A stretch of 64,000 bases of DNA. Source: Candidatus Sulfopaludibacter sp. SbA3 (GTDB taxonomy: Bacteria > Acidobacteriota > Terriglobia > Bryobacterales > Bryobacteraceae). The notes beneath the pieces are model-generated. The model was not told the origin of the DNA and searched no databases. It worked only from the letters and a program-made list of their open reading frames with translations. The translations under genes and the position numbers were made by a program. The first letter of the stretch is position 1; every line of letters begins with the position of its first letter. This document shows, piece after piece, positions 17,308 through 26,409 of this stretch. The stretch spans positions 62,001 to 126,000 of the forward strand of contig CAMDCN010000011.1 in the NCBI GenBank assembly GCA_945890485.1, in the 5' to 3' direction.

Positions 17308-19416
17308 CTACTGTCGAGGAAGCGTAGCGGCGAGGTAGTCGACGAGCGCCTGCACTTCGTCATCCTTTACGGGCGCGCCGCGGGCGATCATGTTCTGAAC
17401 GAGATCTTTCCACTCGGCGGCGGAGTGGCGTTGGGTAGTGACGACCTCGATAGCATGGCAACCTTGGCCGCAGGTGCGGTTGGCGAGGGCGCGCGCTGCG
17501 GTAGGCGGCAGCGTCACCGGGGTGAAGGCGCCTACTTTGGGTTCGTTTCGTAATTTGGCCGCCGCGGCAGCGACGGCGCGGGATACCGAGACTGGCAGCG
17601 GCTTGCGCTTAACGTCCGGCAGAGCGAAGGCCACCAGCGTATTGCTGGATCCTCCGCCGAGGAAGCCGCCGCCGCCGGCGGCCATGACGGTGACATATTG
17701 GCGGCCGTCGCGGCCAAGGTACGTGATGGGGGACGTATGGGCGCTGGCTTCCACCTTCACTTCCCAAAGCAGCTTGCCGGTTCCGCTGTGATACGCGCGG
17801 AAGCGGGAGTCGTTGGCGGCTCCGATGAAGACGAGGTTGCCAGCGGTGGCGATGCTGCCTCCGATATTCATGGCGCCGGTGTTCGTCACGCCAATCGCAT
17901 CCAGCGCGTCGATATGGCCGAGAGGGGTGCGCCATTTGACGTCGCCCGACGCAAGGTCGATGGCGAGCATTTCGCCGAACGGTGGATTGTTGCAGGGGAT
18001 GCGGGTATCGCGGTTCCAGAAGCGGGCGTAGGTGCCGTAGGCGGAGGTGCGGATGTACTCATTGCCCTTCTTTTCCATGTGGCCCCATTGGCCGATGTGC
18101 ATGACGTTGACGTAGAGCGTGTTCTGCGTCGGGTCAATGGAGACGCCGCCCCAGTTGCCGCCGCCGAGGGTGGAGGGGAAGAAGAGATCGTTGTCTTTGA
18201 GGCCGAGGGGAACGTAGGGACCGGCGCCGATTTTCATCTTGTTCTTGGTGAAGAGTTCGCGGCAGAACTTGGCGTGTTCGGGGGAGCGGTCGTAGAAATC
18301 CTTCTCGGTGAAGTCGAGGCGGGAGAGGGGTGGGGGCTTGATCGGGAACGGTTGGGTTTTGGCGCTGATTTCGCCGGGGACTATGGAGCGAGGGATGGGG
18401 CGTTCCTCCATGCCGTAAACCGGTTCGCCGGTAACGCGGTTGAAGATGAAAAGCAGGCCCATCTTGGTGATCTGCGCGACGGCGGGGATGGTTTGGCCGT
18501 TTCGCTTGATGTCGAAGAGGGCGGGCGGGGCGGCGAGGTCGTAGTCCCAGATGTCGTGGTGGACGAGTTGCTGATGCCAGAGCTTTTTGCCGGTGCGCGC
18601 GTCGAGAGCGACGAGCGAGTTGCCGTAGAGGTTATCGCCGGTGCGGTCGGCGCCGTAGAAGTCGTTTGTGGGGGAGCCGAGGGGGGCGTAGACGATGCCG
18701 CGGGCGGTATCGGTGGTGAAAAATCCCCACGCGTTGGTACCCGATCGGTTTTTATACGCACCTGCCGGCCAAGTGTCGCCGCCGGGTTCGCCGGGGCGGG
18801 CAACGGTGTGGAAGGTCCAGAGGAGTTTGCCGGTTACCGCATCCCAGCCGCGGATGTCGCCGTACGCTCCGATGGTGGGTGCTCCTTCGCCGTTGCTTGA
18901 ACCGGTGATGACGATGTCGTTGAAGACGGCTGGTGGGGATTGGAGCTGAAAGCGGCCGTCGGGGAGGCCGTCGAGAACACCGGCTTTGAGATCGACGCGG
19001 CCTTCGATGCCAAAGCCGGGGGCGGGTTTGCCGGTGGTGGTGTCCAACGCGAGTAGGTGGTGGCCGTTGCCGGTGAACAGGCGGGGGTTGAGGGATTTGC
19101 CGCCGGGCCAGTAGGCGAGGCCGCGGATGGCGACCGGGGCAGCCGCATGTTTCCAGAGGAGTTCGCCCGTTTCGGGGACGAGCGCGTACACCCCGTCAGG
19201 GGCATTGACGTAAAGGGTGCCGTTGACGACGACGGGGATTGCCTCCGATCCCGGTTTGCCGAGGCGGAAGGTCCAGGCGGGTTGGAGCTTGGAGACGTTG
19301 GCGGCGTTGACCTGACGGAGAGTGGACCAGCGCATGGCTCCAGGGTCGTTGCCGAAGTTGGGCCATTCGGATTGGGCGGCGAGGAGGAAGGGAAGGAGCA
19401 AGAAGAGGGGACGCAC
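17308..19416 (-). CDS. exported PQQ-type quinoprotein dehydrogenase with C-terminal cytochrome-c-like region
   Basis: About 702 residues from GTG 19416, which starts a clean signal peptide (RPLFLLLPFLLAAQS); a GTG at 19449 would add 11 residues. The body is an eight-bladed quinoprotein propeller with typical phrases WPNFGNDPGAMRWS, GLAYWPGGKS, GDTWPAGAY, VALDARTGKKLWHQQLVHHD and GNWGGVSIDPTQNTLYVN. It should oxidise an alcohol or sugar in the periplasm, with PQQ as cofactor. The last 70 residues resemble a small c-type cytochrome, but the haem motif reads CGQGCH, that is CX3CH rather than CX2CH. Substrate unknown; no PQQ synthesis genes are in the window. Confidence 0.85.
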   Translation of the reverse strand: MRPLFLLLPFLLAAQSEWPNFGNDPGAMRWSTLRQVNAANVSKLQPAWTFRLGKPGSEAIPVVVNGTLYVNAPDGVYALVPETGELLWKHAAAPVAIRGLAYWPGGKSLNPRLFTGNGHHLLALDTTTGKPAPGFGIEGRVDLKAGVLDGLPDGRFQLQSPPAVFNDIVITGSSNGEGAPTIGAYGDIRGWDAVTGKLLWTFHTVARPGEPGGDTWPAGAYKNRSGTNAWGFFTTDTARGIVYAPLGSPTNDFYGADRTGDNLYGNSLVALDARTGKKLWHQQLVHHDIWDYDLAAPPALFDIKRNGQTIPAVAQITKMGLLFIFNRVTGEPVYGMEERPIPRSIVPGEISAKTQPFPIKPPPLSRLDFTEKDFYDRSPEHAKFCRELFTKNKMKIGAGPYVPLGLKDNDLFFPSTLGGGNWGGVSIDPTQNTLYVNVMHIGQWGHMEKKGNEYIRTSAYGTYARFWNRDTRIPCNNPPFGEMLAIDLASGDVKWRTPLGHIDALDAIGVTNTGAMNIGGSIATAGNLVFIGAANDSRFRAYHSGTGKLLWEVKVEASAHTSPITYLGRDGRQYVTVMAAGGGGFLGGGSSNTLVAFALPDVKRKPLPVSVSRAVAAAAAKLRNEPKVGAFTPVTLPPTAARALANRTCGQGCHAIEVVTTQRHSAAEWKDLVQNMIARGAPVKDDEVQALVDYLAATLPRQ

Positions 19417-19549
19417 GCATTCAAGGTATCGCGTTTTGGGCGTGAGCACGGGCAGTCGCTTGACGGTGGGCGGTCGGCAGAGGCAGAGGTCCTGGTGATG
19501 ATTCGATGGCAGTTGCGAGGTGGCTATGGAAATGCATCGAAAGAAGGGT

Positions 19550-19954
19550 ATGAAGATTTACCAGATCACGATGATCGGACTATTGGGTTCTGCATTGTTC
19601 CTGCCGGTGAGCGCTACCGCTTTCTCGCCGCAGGCTCCGCAGCCCGACAACACCGCTGTGAATAAGCGGGACCAGAAGCCTGGCGCCAAGACGGCGGACC
19701 AGCAAAAGATGAACGCGGTAGATCGGGAACTGACGGCTAAGATCCGGCGGGCCGTGATGGCGGACAAGACGTTGTCGATGAATGGGCACAACGTGAAGAT
19801 TGTGAGCGTGGACGGCAAGGTGACCCTGAAGGGGCCAGTGGATTCGGACGCGGAAGTGAAATCGATTCTGGACAAGGCGACGGAGATCGCGGGTTCGGCG
19901 TCGAAGGTTTCGAATGAGATGTCGGTGATGCCGGCTTCGAAGAGCGGGAAGTAG
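19550..19954 (+). CDS. exported BON-domain protein
   Basis: 134 residues from ATG 19550, which has AGAAGG just upstream; earlier ATGs in frame lack such a site. A signal peptide (MKIYQITMIGLLGSALFLPV) is followed by a linker and one BON domain (ELTAKIRRAVMADKTLS, VKIVSVDGKVTLKGPV). BON domains (as in OsmY) are periplasmic and bind membranes during osmotic and envelope stress. It is the first gene of a four-gene cassette with short gaps. Confidence 0.85.
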   Translation: MKIYQITMIGLLGSALFLPVSATAFSPQAPQPDNTAVNKRDQKPGAKTADQQKMNAVDRELTAKIRRAVMADKTLSMNGHNVKIVSVDGKVTLKGPVDSDAEVKSILDKATEIAGSASKVSNEMSVMPASKSGK

Positions 19955-19968
19955 TAGGAATTTTGACC

Positions 19969-20526
19969 ATGGAAAACAAAAAAATTGCAGTGTTTGGGAT
20001 TTATCAGACTTCGACGCTCGCCGAGCGCGGTGTGGACGATTTGTTGATGGCTGGGTTTTCGAACGGGGACATCTCTGTCCTGCTGCCGGATAGTCAGGGG
20101 ACACGTGATTTCGCGCACGAAAAGAACACCAAGGCGCCGGAAGGTACGGCCGTTGGGGTCAGCGCCGGTGGCGTGGTCGGTGGAACTTTGGGCCTGTTGG
20201 CTGGAATTGGCATGCTGGCGATCCCGGGCGTTGGCCCGTTTATCGCGGCGGGGCCGATTATGGGCGCACTGGCCGGTTTGGGCGTGGGCGGCGCGGTGGG
20301 CGGTGTGATCGGCGCCCTGGTTGGAATGGGTATGCCCGAGTTTGAAGCGAAGCGCTACGAAGGCCGGATCAAGGCTGGCGGCGTATTGCTTTCGGTGCAT
20401 TGTGATAGCGCTGCGCAGATTACGCGAGCGAAAGAGATCTTGAAGTCGAGCGGGGCCGAGGACATTTCCGCGGCCGGCGAAGCGAGCGCAGACTATCCAG
20501 CCGTGGCGCACACGACGAATCACTAG
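19969..20526 (+). CDS. ActD-like / general stress 17M-like membrane-associated protein
   Basis: 185 residues from ATG 19969 (TAGGAA upstream). The N-terminal part (VFGIYQTSTLAERGVDDLLM) resembles the ferredoxin-like half of DUF3341/ActD and of general stress protein 17M. Residues 57 to 120 are two glycine-zipper-like hydrophobic segments (GVVGGTLGLLAGIGMLAIPG, GLGVGGAVGGVIGALVGMGM). The C-terminus returns to a small soluble fold (AGGVLLSVHCDSAAQITRAK). No alternative complex III genes are nearby, so a stress or membrane role fits better than respiration. It is co-directional with the BON gene, 14 bases away. Confidence 0.7.
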   Translation: MENKKIAVFGIYQTSTLAERGVDDLLMAGFSNGDISVLLPDSQGTRDFAHEKNTKAPEGTAVGVSAGGVVGGTLGLLAGIGMLAIPGVGPFIAAGPIMGALAGLGVGGAVGGVIGALVGMGMPEFEAKRYEGRIKAGGVLLSVHCDSAAQITRAKEILKSSGAEDISAAGEASADYPAVAHTTNH

Positions 20527-20533
20527 AGGCTTT

Positions 20534-20743
20534 ATGACAAAGATCGCGGGGATGGTGCTGATTGCACTGGGCGTGCTTGGCCTGGTGTGGGGTGGGATTT
20601 CGTACACAACCAAGGAGACCGTGGTCGACTTGGGTCCCATTCAAGCCACGCGGGATAAGACCCGCACGTTGCCGGTGCCTCCGATCGCGGGGGCGCTGGC
20701 ATTGGCCGCTGGAGTGGTATTGCTGTTGACGGGACGAAAGTAG
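20534..20743 (+). CDS. small two-helix membrane protein, DUF3185-like
   Basis: 69 residues with two membrane segments (KIAGMVLIALGVLGLVWGGI and PPIAGALALAAGVVLLLTG) joined by a charged linker containing TKETVVDLGP. This layout matches the DUF3185 group of small inner-membrane proteins of unknown function. It starts 7 bases after the preceding stop and belongs to the BON/ActD-like cassette. Confidence 0.7.
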   Translation: MTKIAGMVLIALGVLGLVWGGISYTTKETVVDLGPIQATRDKTRTLPVPPIAGALALAAGVVLLLTGRK

Positions 20744-20759
20744 GGAAAAAGGAGAAGCG

Positions 20760-20915
20760 ATGATACTCGTATTGATTCTGGTGATTTTGTTGATAGGTGG
20801 CGGTACAGGTTTCTACGGACATAGCCGCTGGGGCGCCGGCGGTGGCGCGGGTGTGGGGCTCGGGACGATTTTAGTGATTCTGCTGATCGCCTACCTACTT
20901 GGAATTATCCGCTAG
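20760..20915 (+). CDS. 51-residue hydrophobic protein, DUF3309-like
   Basis: A short gene starting at ATG 20760 behind an excellent ribosome site (AAGGAG). The product begins MILVLILVILLIGGGTGFYG, has the central phrase HSRWGAGGGAGVGLG and ends ILVILLIAYLLGIIR. Two hydrophobic stretches around a Trp/Gly-rich turn are the signature of DUF3309 (PF11752) proteins, which are small, membrane-bound and stress-associated by context only. It closes the four-gene cassette and is followed by a terminator hairpin. Confidence 0.75.
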   Translation: MILVLILVILLIGGGTGFYGHSRWGAGGGAGVGLGTILVILLIAYLLGIIR

Positions 20916-20933
20916 CGGCTTAAATTTCGGAGG

Positions 20934-20969
20934 CGGCCTTGGCGGGAGTGCAGTCCCCAACCAAGGCCG
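20934..20969. terminator. bidirectional terminator hairpin
   Basis: CGGCCTTGG (20934-20942) and CCAAGGCCG (20961-20969) form a perfect 9-bp stem around an 18-base loop that can itself pair (GGGA with TCCC). It lies between the end of the rightward stress cassette and the end of the leftward HNH gene, so it can serve both. Confidence 0.7.
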
Positions 20970-20975
20970 TAATTT

Positions 20976-21503
20976 CTAGTAGAAGAGATATTTGCGCCAA
21001 CGGGAGTCGGCGTTGCCGAGCATCCTCATGAGATGCCGGCTGGTGTGGAGACTGAAGGGACGGGGTTGTTTGCTCAGGCGCATACCGGCTTCGTCCGGGG
21101 TGCGATTGCCTTTGCGGTTATTGCATGGATGGCAGCAGGCGACAAGGTTCTCCCAAGAGGACCCGCCGCTGCGGGAACGAGGGATGACGTGGTCGAGTGT
21201 CAATTCTCCCGACGGTAGAACGCGGTGGCAATACTGGCAGGTGTAGCGGTCGCGCATCAGGATGTTCTTGCGTGACAGGGCGCGGGTTTGCTGGGGAATC
21301 CGGCGGTATTCAAGCAGCCGGATGACGCTGGGGAGCGGTACCGCCCGGTTGAAAGAGTGGATGTGGCTGGCAACATGCTCTTCGGCCGAGGCGAGACCCT
21401 TGAGGATGAGAACCACGGCGCGCCGGGCAGCGCAGACGTTGATCGGCTCATAGCTGGCGTTGAGCACCAGAACGGGCTGATGTAAGCGGTCGATAGCTGG
21501 CAT
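20976..21503 (-). CDS. HNH endonuclease
   Basis: About 175 residues from ATG 21503, chosen because TAGGAG lies 10 bases upstream at the end of comF; the frame itself is open further into comF. The N-terminal [16 protein letters not shown] and the zinc/catalytic core [20 protein letters not shown] with ...[13 protein letters not shown] are those of the common bacterial stand-alone HNH family. Two CxxC pairs (CQYC, CHPC) bind zinc and [11 protein letters not shown] holds the catalytic His. Family members are often DNA-repair- or competence-associated in context; the real substrate is unknown. It probably forms an operon with comF. Confidence 0.85.
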   Translation of the reverse strand: MPAIDRLHQPVLVLNASYEPINVCAARRAVVLILKGLASAEEHVASHIHSFNRAVPLPSVIRLLEYRRIPQQTRALSRKNILMRDRYTCQYCHRVLPSGELTLDHVIPRSRSGGSSWENLVACCHPCNNRKGNRTPDEAGMRLSKQPRPFSLHTSRHLMRMLGNADSRWRKYLFY

Positions 21504-21516
21504 TCTGACGAGGCTC

Positions 21517-22278
21517 CTACTGGACATCGGTTTGGGGGTGGGTGACGGGTTGTTCGTGAGCCGCTTTGGCGAGGGTGGCCCACGAAGGACGGCGGTCGAC
21601 ACGGGCGAGCGTGAGGACCGCGACATGGCTGGCGCCGGCACGCCGCAGGACTGCGGCAGCCGAACCGACCGTGGCGCCGGTGGTGAGGACATCGTCCACC
21701 AGCAGAATCCGTTTGCCGCGAACCTCCGAGCCGCGGCGCAAAGCAAAAGCGCCGGCCACGTTGGACCGGCGCTCAGAAGGGCTCAAGCTTGCCTGCGTAT
21801 CCGTATGGCGGCGCCTTTCGAGCGCGCCGCCGACCGGTACGCCTAGGCGGTGCGCCAGTGGCCGGGCTAGTAGCTCAGCCTGGTTGAAGCCTCGCCAGAG
21901 GCGGCGCCTCCAATGCAGGGGAACCGGAACTACCAGGTCGAAGCGCTGATCGAGCGGGATGGCGCGGAGGAGGTAGGCTCCAAGAGGCTCACCCAGCGTT
22001 TCGACGCGAGCGTATTTAAACAGGTGGATGAGGTCTTTCAGTGCTCCTTCGTAATATCCATAGGAGTAGGCGGAGTCGTACCCGGTAAGGCCGGAGCGGC
22101 AGCGGCCGCAGACTCCATGGTCATCGAGAGGCGCCTCATTGAGAAACGGCGTACGGCACTGGGTGCAGAAGTAATCAGCCGCCAGAGGAGCGGGCGCAGC
22201 CAAGCAGGTCTCGCAGACCGGAATCCGGCGGGCGTGCCGAACAGGCTGGCCGCATACCTTGCAGTCTTGGGGGAACAC
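21517..22278 (-). CDS. comF: ComF family phosphoribosyltransferase-like protein
   Basis: 253 residues starting at GTG 22278, the only usual start in this frame before the conserved zinc finger. The first 60 residues hold paired cysteines (CKVCG, CETC, CTQC, CGRC), then the typical [23 protein letters not shown], the [14 protein letters not shown] motif and the PRPP-binding loop [14 protein letters not shown]. ComF supports DNA uptake in transformable bacteria and links to replication restart, but in most species its biochemical role is not settled. It is followed by the HNH nuclease gene, whose start lies 14 bases after its stop. Confidence 0.88.
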   Translation of the reverse strand: MFPQDCKVCGQPVRHARRIPVCETCLAAPAPLAADYFCTQCRTPFLNEAPLDDHGVCGRCRSGLTGYDSAYSYGYYEGALKDLIHLFKYARVETLGEPLGAYLLRAIPLDQRFDLVVPVPLHWRRRLWRGFNQAELLARPLAHRLGVPVGGALERRRHTDTQASLSPSERRSNVAGAFALRRGSEVRGKRILLVDDVLTTGATVGSAAAVLRRAGASHVAVLTLARVDRRPSWATLAKAAHEQPVTHPQTDVQ

Positions 22279-22426
22279 AAGGTTGAACAGGGACGCGAGG
22301 GTCCGCTGAATTACGGCAGGAAGGAGCGGAGTGTGCGCATTGGATACGGGCCCTTTCGGGAAGATCCACCTCCTAAAACTGCAGTGTACAACATTGTCAG
22401 TCCGATTTGTTATGATCCGGGGACTT

Positions 22427-23782
22427 ATGCTGAGCCGCCGTAGTTTTCTTGCTTCCGCCGCCGCCGCCGCGAGCGTCGCCGCGCCGGCCCGACCGGTGAA
22501 CGTGATCGTGATCTTCTGCGATGACCTGGGATGGGGGGACTTGTCATGCTACGGGTCGCCGATCGCGACGCCAAATATTGATCGACTCGCCAAGGAAGGG
22601 GCGCGGTTTACGCATTGCCTTTCTGCGAATCCGGTGTGCAGTCCGTCCCGGGCGGCGCTGATGACGGGGCGGTACCCGACCCGAGTCGGGGTGCCCCGCG
22701 TGCTGTTTCCGGTGGACAAAACTGGACTCGCCGAAGGCGAGCAGACGGTGGCGAATCTGCTGAAGGCGAAGGGATACCAGACGATGTGCGTAGGCAAGTG
22801 GCACTTGGGGCACCTGGCGCCGCATTTGCCGACATATAAAGGGTTTGACCACTACTACGGGATCCCCTACTCGAACGACATGAGCCCGCGGTGGTTGATG
22901 GCGGATGAGAAGGTGCTGGAGGAGCAGACCGATCTCGACACGCTGCAGGAGAAATATACGAAGCGGGCGGTGGAGTTCATCGAAAGCGCCAGGGACAGTT
23001 CGTTCTTCCTCTACATGCCGCATACGTATCCGCACATTCCATTGGGGGCGGGGAAGGCGTTTCGAGGGAAGTCGAAGCAGGGGATCTATGGGGATGTGTT
23101 GACGGAGTTGGACTGGTCGGTTGGCCAGATCCTGGCGACGCTGAAGAAGCACAGACTGGACGGCAATACGCTGGTGGTGTTCACGTCCGACAACGGCCCG
23201 TGGTATCAGGGGAGTCCGGGAGCGCTACGTGGCCGGAAGGGGATGACCTGGGAGGGTGGGGTGCGGGTGCCACTCCTGGCGCGCCTTCCGGGACGGGTGA
23301 AGGCGGGATTGGTGTGCGACAGCTTGGTTTCGACGATGGACTTGCTGCCGACGATCTGCGCGATGACGGGGGCTTCGCTGCCGGCGCGGCCAGTGGATGG
23401 CTTGGATATCAGTTCGTTGCTCAGCGGGAAGTCACGGGAACTGGAGCGGTCGCCGATTCTGTATTTTGATGGGTTGAACGTGCAATGTGCCAGGTGGGGA
23501 AAGTGGAAGCTGCACTTCTCGCGATACAACAACGTCACGTACAGTCCGGCGCCGGCGGGCGGACGGAAGAATGTCCGCCTGGCGAAGCCGGAGCTTTATG
23601 ACGTGGTGACCGATCGGGATGAGAGCTATGACGTGGCGGCGGAGAATCCGCAGGTGGTAGCGGCGATGTTGGGGGAGATCGAAAAATTGATCGCCGGGTT
23701 TCCCGAGGAGATCCGAAAGGCCTATGCTGAGGTTAAGGATCGTCCAGCTTCGACGCGACCCGCGGGAGCTGTGACGCAATAA
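22427..23782 (+). CDS. exported sulfatase (arylsulfatase A type)
   Basis: 451 residues from ATG 22427, which begins a twin-arginine-like signal ([20 protein letters not shown]). The formylglycine site [12 protein letters not shown] is intact (Cys71, Pro73, Arg75), as are the calcium-binding DDLGWGD (Asp32-Asp33) and the FTSDNGPW phrase. It would remove sulfate esters from a sulfated sugar or polymer outside the cytoplasm after Cys-to-formylglycine conversion. The DUF1080 gene follows 13 bases later, suggesting joint action on a sulfated carbohydrate. The substrate cannot be deduced, and no maturase gene is in the window. Confidence 0.92.
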   Translation: MLSRRSFLASAAAAASVAAPARPVNVIVIFCDDLGWGDLSCYGSPIATPNIDRLAKEGARFTHCLSANPVCSPSRAALMTGRYPTRVGVPRVLFPVDKTGLAEGEQTVANLLKAKGYQTMCVGKWHLGHLAPHLPTYKGFDHYYGIPYSNDMSPRWLMADEKVLEEQTDLDTLQEKYTKRAVEFIESARDSSFFLYMPHTYPHIPLGAGKAFRGKSKQGIYGDVLTELDWSVGQILATLKKHRLDGNTLVVFTSDNGPWYQGSPGALRGRKGMTWEGGVRVPLLARLPGRVKAGLVCDSLVSTMDLLPTICAMTGASLPARPVDGLDISSLLSGKSRELERSPILYFDGLNVQCARWGKWKLHFSRYNNVTYSPAPAGGRKNVRLAKPELYDVVTDRDESYDVAAENPQVVAAMLGEIEKLIAGFPEEIRKAYAEVKDRPASTRPAGAVTQ

Positions 23783-23795
23783 AGGAGTGGTGACG

Positions 23796-24422
23796 ATGCG
23801 TTATTTGATGTTGGCCTGTCTGGCGGTTTCTGCGTGGGGTGCCGAGGATGGGTTCGTTTCGCTATTTGACGGCAAGACGTTGAACGGCTGGCAACTTGTG
23901 AACGGCCGGGGGCCGGGCTACGTGGTGGAAAACGGGACGATCGTGTGCCCGAAAGAGGGAGGAGGGAACCTTTACACCGGCAAGCAGTACAGCAACTTCG
24001 TATTCCGCTTCGAGTTCAAGATGGAGCCGGGCGGGAACAACGGGGTGGGGATCCGGTCGCCGTTGACCGGCGATGCGGCATACGCGGGGATGGAGATTCA
24101 GATCCTGGACCACGACCACGAGAACTACAAGGGCAAACTGAAGCCGACACAACGGCACGGGAGCGTGTATGACGTATTTCCGGCCAAGGCGGACGCGTTG
24201 AAGCCGGCGGGGGAGTGGAATTCAGAAGAGATCCGGGTGGATGGTTCGAAAGTCACGGTGACGTTGAACGGCAAGGTGATCTCGGAAGCCGATCTTTCGA
24301 CCGTAACCGATCCGGCCGTGCTGAAGAAGCATCCGGGACTGCTGCGCAAGACCGGGTACTTGGGCTTCCTCGGCCATGGAACTCGGGTAGAGTTCCGGAA
24401 TCTTCGCGTTAAGGAACTTTAA
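23796..24422 (+). CDS. exported DUF1080 (3-keto-disaccharide hydrolase-like) protein
   Basis: 208 residues from ATG 23796, preceded by AAAGGAG at a good distance. A signal peptide ([15 protein letters not shown]) leads to a concanavalin-like fold with the DUF1080 marks [33 protein letters not shown] and [10 protein letters not shown]. Some members of the family hydrolyse 3-keto-glycosides, while most are uncharacterised. It pairs with the upstream sulfatase in a likely operon for sugar breakdown. Confidence 0.88.
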   Translation: MRYLMLACLAVSAWGAEDGFVSLFDGKTLNGWQLVNGRGPGYVVENGTIVCPKEGGGNLYTGKQYSNFVFRFEFKMEPGGNNGVGIRSPLTGDAAYAGMEIQILDHDHENYKGKLKPTQRHGSVYDVFPAKADALKPAGEWNSEEIRVDGSKVTVTLNGKVISEADLSTVTDPAVLKKHPGLLRKTGYLGFLGHGTRVEFRNLRVKEL

Positions 24423-24443
24423 CCGTCGGATTCGTGTCCTGTT

Positions 24444-24565
24444 CCGCCGGCCTTTATCGCTATACCACTTATGGGTGATGCGATGGTCGAGGTCCGCGCA
24501 GAGTATGGCTAAAGTACCTGCAGGCAGCGACCGGAAACACCCAAGAAAGCGATAAAGGCTAGCGG
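24444..24565. repeat. 122-bp element with 18-bp inverted ends
   Basis: The left end (24444-24461) and the inverse of the right end (24548-24565) match at 16 of 18 positions; the inner 12 bases (GCCTTTATCGCT / AGCGATAAAGGC) match perfectly. Just inside, GGGTG (24473-24477) and CACCC (24538-24542) extend the pairing. It could be a miniature inverted-repeat element or a long hairpin RNA. No target-site duplication is visible, and it codes for nothing apparent. It sits between DUF1080 and the LuxR gene. Confidence 0.6.
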
Positions 24566-24636
24566 TAGAAAAAGTGTAACGGGGAGTGGTCCGGTAACAC
24601 ATCCCCCATTTAGGGGACACGTTTATAAATCCGACC

Positions 24637-25713
24637 ATGTTTCTAGATCAATTTGATAAATTGACCTCCGAGATCTATGAGGCTTCGCGGGATGCGGGCC
24701 TGTGGCCTCGTGTTTTATTGCAGGTTTGTGAACTTCTCGGTTGCCCTCAGGGCAGTTTTTGGATTCATTCACGACGGAATGCGGAGCTGAGCACGAGCTG
24801 TTTTCACGGCCAAAGCGATGAAGATAGAAAAGAATATTTGGATAAATGGGCGTCCCGGGACCCTTGGTACCTGCGCCTGGATCGCTTCACGCAAGAGGTG
24901 GGGATTTTCTCTCCTTCTCATAGCGTAATCACGGACGAGGAGCTGGAAGCGACGGAAATTTACCGGGAGTACCTTGGTCCGCGGAAGCTGCACTATGGCG
25001 GGGGCGCGTGGATATCGCGTGGGGCCGAGGTGGAGTCTTTTCTGACGGTGATCCGGTCGAAAGAGGCGGGACCGTTAACCGAGCATGAAATTGCGATGGG
25101 GACCCGCATGGCGGGGCACATTCGGCGGAGCGTGCAGTTGCTCGAGGAGCGTCACTTGGCAGCTCAAGGATGCTCGGGGGTGAAGATCTGTTTTGAAGAG
25201 CTGCCATTTGCGGTGGCGATTCTGAATCAGGATGGCAAAGTGGTCCAGAGCAATGGGCGCTTCCAAAAGCTGGCCGGTAAGTCCGACGGGTTGGCGTTGC
25301 GGGACGACCAGATTCTGCTGGAGACCGGGGACATCGTGCGACCGGAAAAGCGGACCCGATCGTTCGCGATTCGGCGCCGGCGGCGAGGTACTCCCTACTG
25401 GGCGACTTTGCGGCCCATTCAAGCGGAGACCTGGCATCCGATGGGGGTCGTCCGGATGACTGCGATTTTGGAGGTCCGCGATCCGGATCGGCCGACCTCG
25501 GCCGATAGCGCGCAGTTGGAAACCCTGTTTGGACTGACTCCGGCGGAGGCACGGTTTGCGTCGATGCTGGCTTCCGGTTTGTCGGTGAAGGACGCGGCGG
25601 AGCAGTTGGGAATCGCCGAGCAGACCGGGCGGACACATCTGAAGCGAGCGATGTCGAAGACGGGGACTCGGCGGCAGGCGGAGTTGATGAGCCGGATTAT
25701 TGCACTGGATTAA
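24637..25713 (+). CDS. LuxR-type transcriptional regulator
   Basis: 358 residues. The last 65 form a LuxR/GerE helix-turn-helix (FGLTPAEARFASMLASGLSV, KDAAEQLGIAEQTGRTHLKR). The first 180 look like a GAF- or PAS-like sensor (SEIYEASRDAGLWPRVLLQV) and residues 185-220 a short PAS-like segment (LPFAVAILNQDGKVVQSNGR). No receiver domain, signal peptide or membrane segment is seen, so it probably senses a cytoplasmic small molecule. No cognate synthase lies next to it. Its 3' end overlaps the converging gene by 17 bases. The ligand and targets are unknown. Confidence 0.82.
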   Translation: MFLDQFDKLTSEIYEASRDAGLWPRVLLQVCELLGCPQGSFWIHSRRNAELSTSCFHGQSDEDRKEYLDKWASRDPWYLRLDRFTQEVGIFSPSHSVITDEELEATEIYREYLGPRKLHYGGGAWISRGAEVESFLTVIRSKEAGPLTEHEIAMGTRMAGHIRRSVQLLEERHLAAQGCSGVKICFEELPFAVAILNQDGKVVQSNGRFQKLAGKSDGLALRDDQILLETGDIVRPEKRTRSFAIRRRRRGTPYWATLRPIQAETWHPMGVVRMTAILEVRDPDRPTSADSAQLETLFGLTPAEARFASMLASGLSVKDAAEQLGIAEQTGRTHLKRAMSKTGTRRQAELMSRIIALD

Positions 25714-26404
25714 ACTCGATGACGGTTTCGGCTCCGAAGCGGCGGTAGCGCGAGTAGGTCTGTTCGGTTTCGAGCAGGATCCGACGGTCGTCGTCGTGGA
25801 GAGCCAACCTTTGCAGGTGAATGCGGCCGGTGAGAGGCAGGCCGTCGTGAAAGAGGACCTCGTGCGTGACGACGGAGCCTTCAGGGAACCCAAGCCAGCG
25901 GCGGCGGAGGCGGGCCTCCTCCTTGAGGATCCAGTGGGTTTCCTGGTCGATCCAGAGGGTTCCGTCGGAGGAGGCCATGCCTGTCGAGCGGCCCACTACA
26001 TCGGGGGCGGCGGGGTCCAGAATTCCTTCGAGCACCCAGCAGCGGCGGCCCAGGAACATGGCTTCTCCGCGCAAGCTTAGAGCGTGGTTCCGCCGAAGGT
26101 CTTCGACCTGAAAGGCAATGCGATCGTTTTCGCCTTGGCGCGGCCGGGAGTTGGTTTTTCCCGGCTTGACGGGTCTACCGTCGCGGGCGACCATCCGGAA
26201 CACCCGCTCTTTATCCACGACGAAGACGTCGTAGGTGGTCCAAGCCGTTTGTTTGCGGCGGCCGGACCCGGTCGTTCGGTAGTACCGGATGTCTTCCTGG
26301 CCGAGGTAGTCCTTGATTCGGGGAATCAATGCCTGTTTTGCGGCGAGCGCCTGATCCAGAAGTTGGGCCGGATCAGCGCCCCAAACCAGTTGGGCGCATA
26401 ACAG
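25697..26404 (-). CDS. exported protein of unknown function directly behind tRNA-Cys
   Basis: About 235 residues. The body (DPAQLLDQALAAKQALIPRI, DGTLWIDQETHWILKEEARL, HEVLFHDGLPLTGRI) is like outer-membrane-lipoprotein-sorting (LolA-like) proteins common in Acidobacteriota, but I do not recognise a named family. A hydrophobic stretch (IFLLCAQLVWGA) acts as signal peptide and comes right after the tRNA. Between the tRNA end and this segment there is no in-frame ATG, GTG or TTG. CTG at 26404 is given here as a nominal start. GTG at 26470 (inside the tRNA) and TTG at 26494 (before it) are alternatives. The true start is therefore undecided. Confidence 0.6.
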   Translation of the reverse strand: MLCAQLVWGADPAQLLDQALAAKQALIPRIKDYLGQEDIRYYRTTGSGRRKQTAWTTYDVFVVDKERVFRMVARDGRPVKPGKTNSRPRQGENDRIAFQVEDLRRNHALSLRGEAMFLGRRCWVLEGILDPAAPDVVGRSTGMASSDGTLWIDQETHWILKEEARLRRRWLGFPEGSVVTHEVLFHDGLPLTGRIHLQRLALHDDDRRILLETEQTYSRYRRFGAETVIEFNPVQ

Positions 26405-26409
26405 GAAGA

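Noticed and set aside
22394-22416. TTGTCA and TATGAT upstream of the sulfatase as a promoter
   Set aside because: The spacer is only 11 bases, too short for sigma-70.
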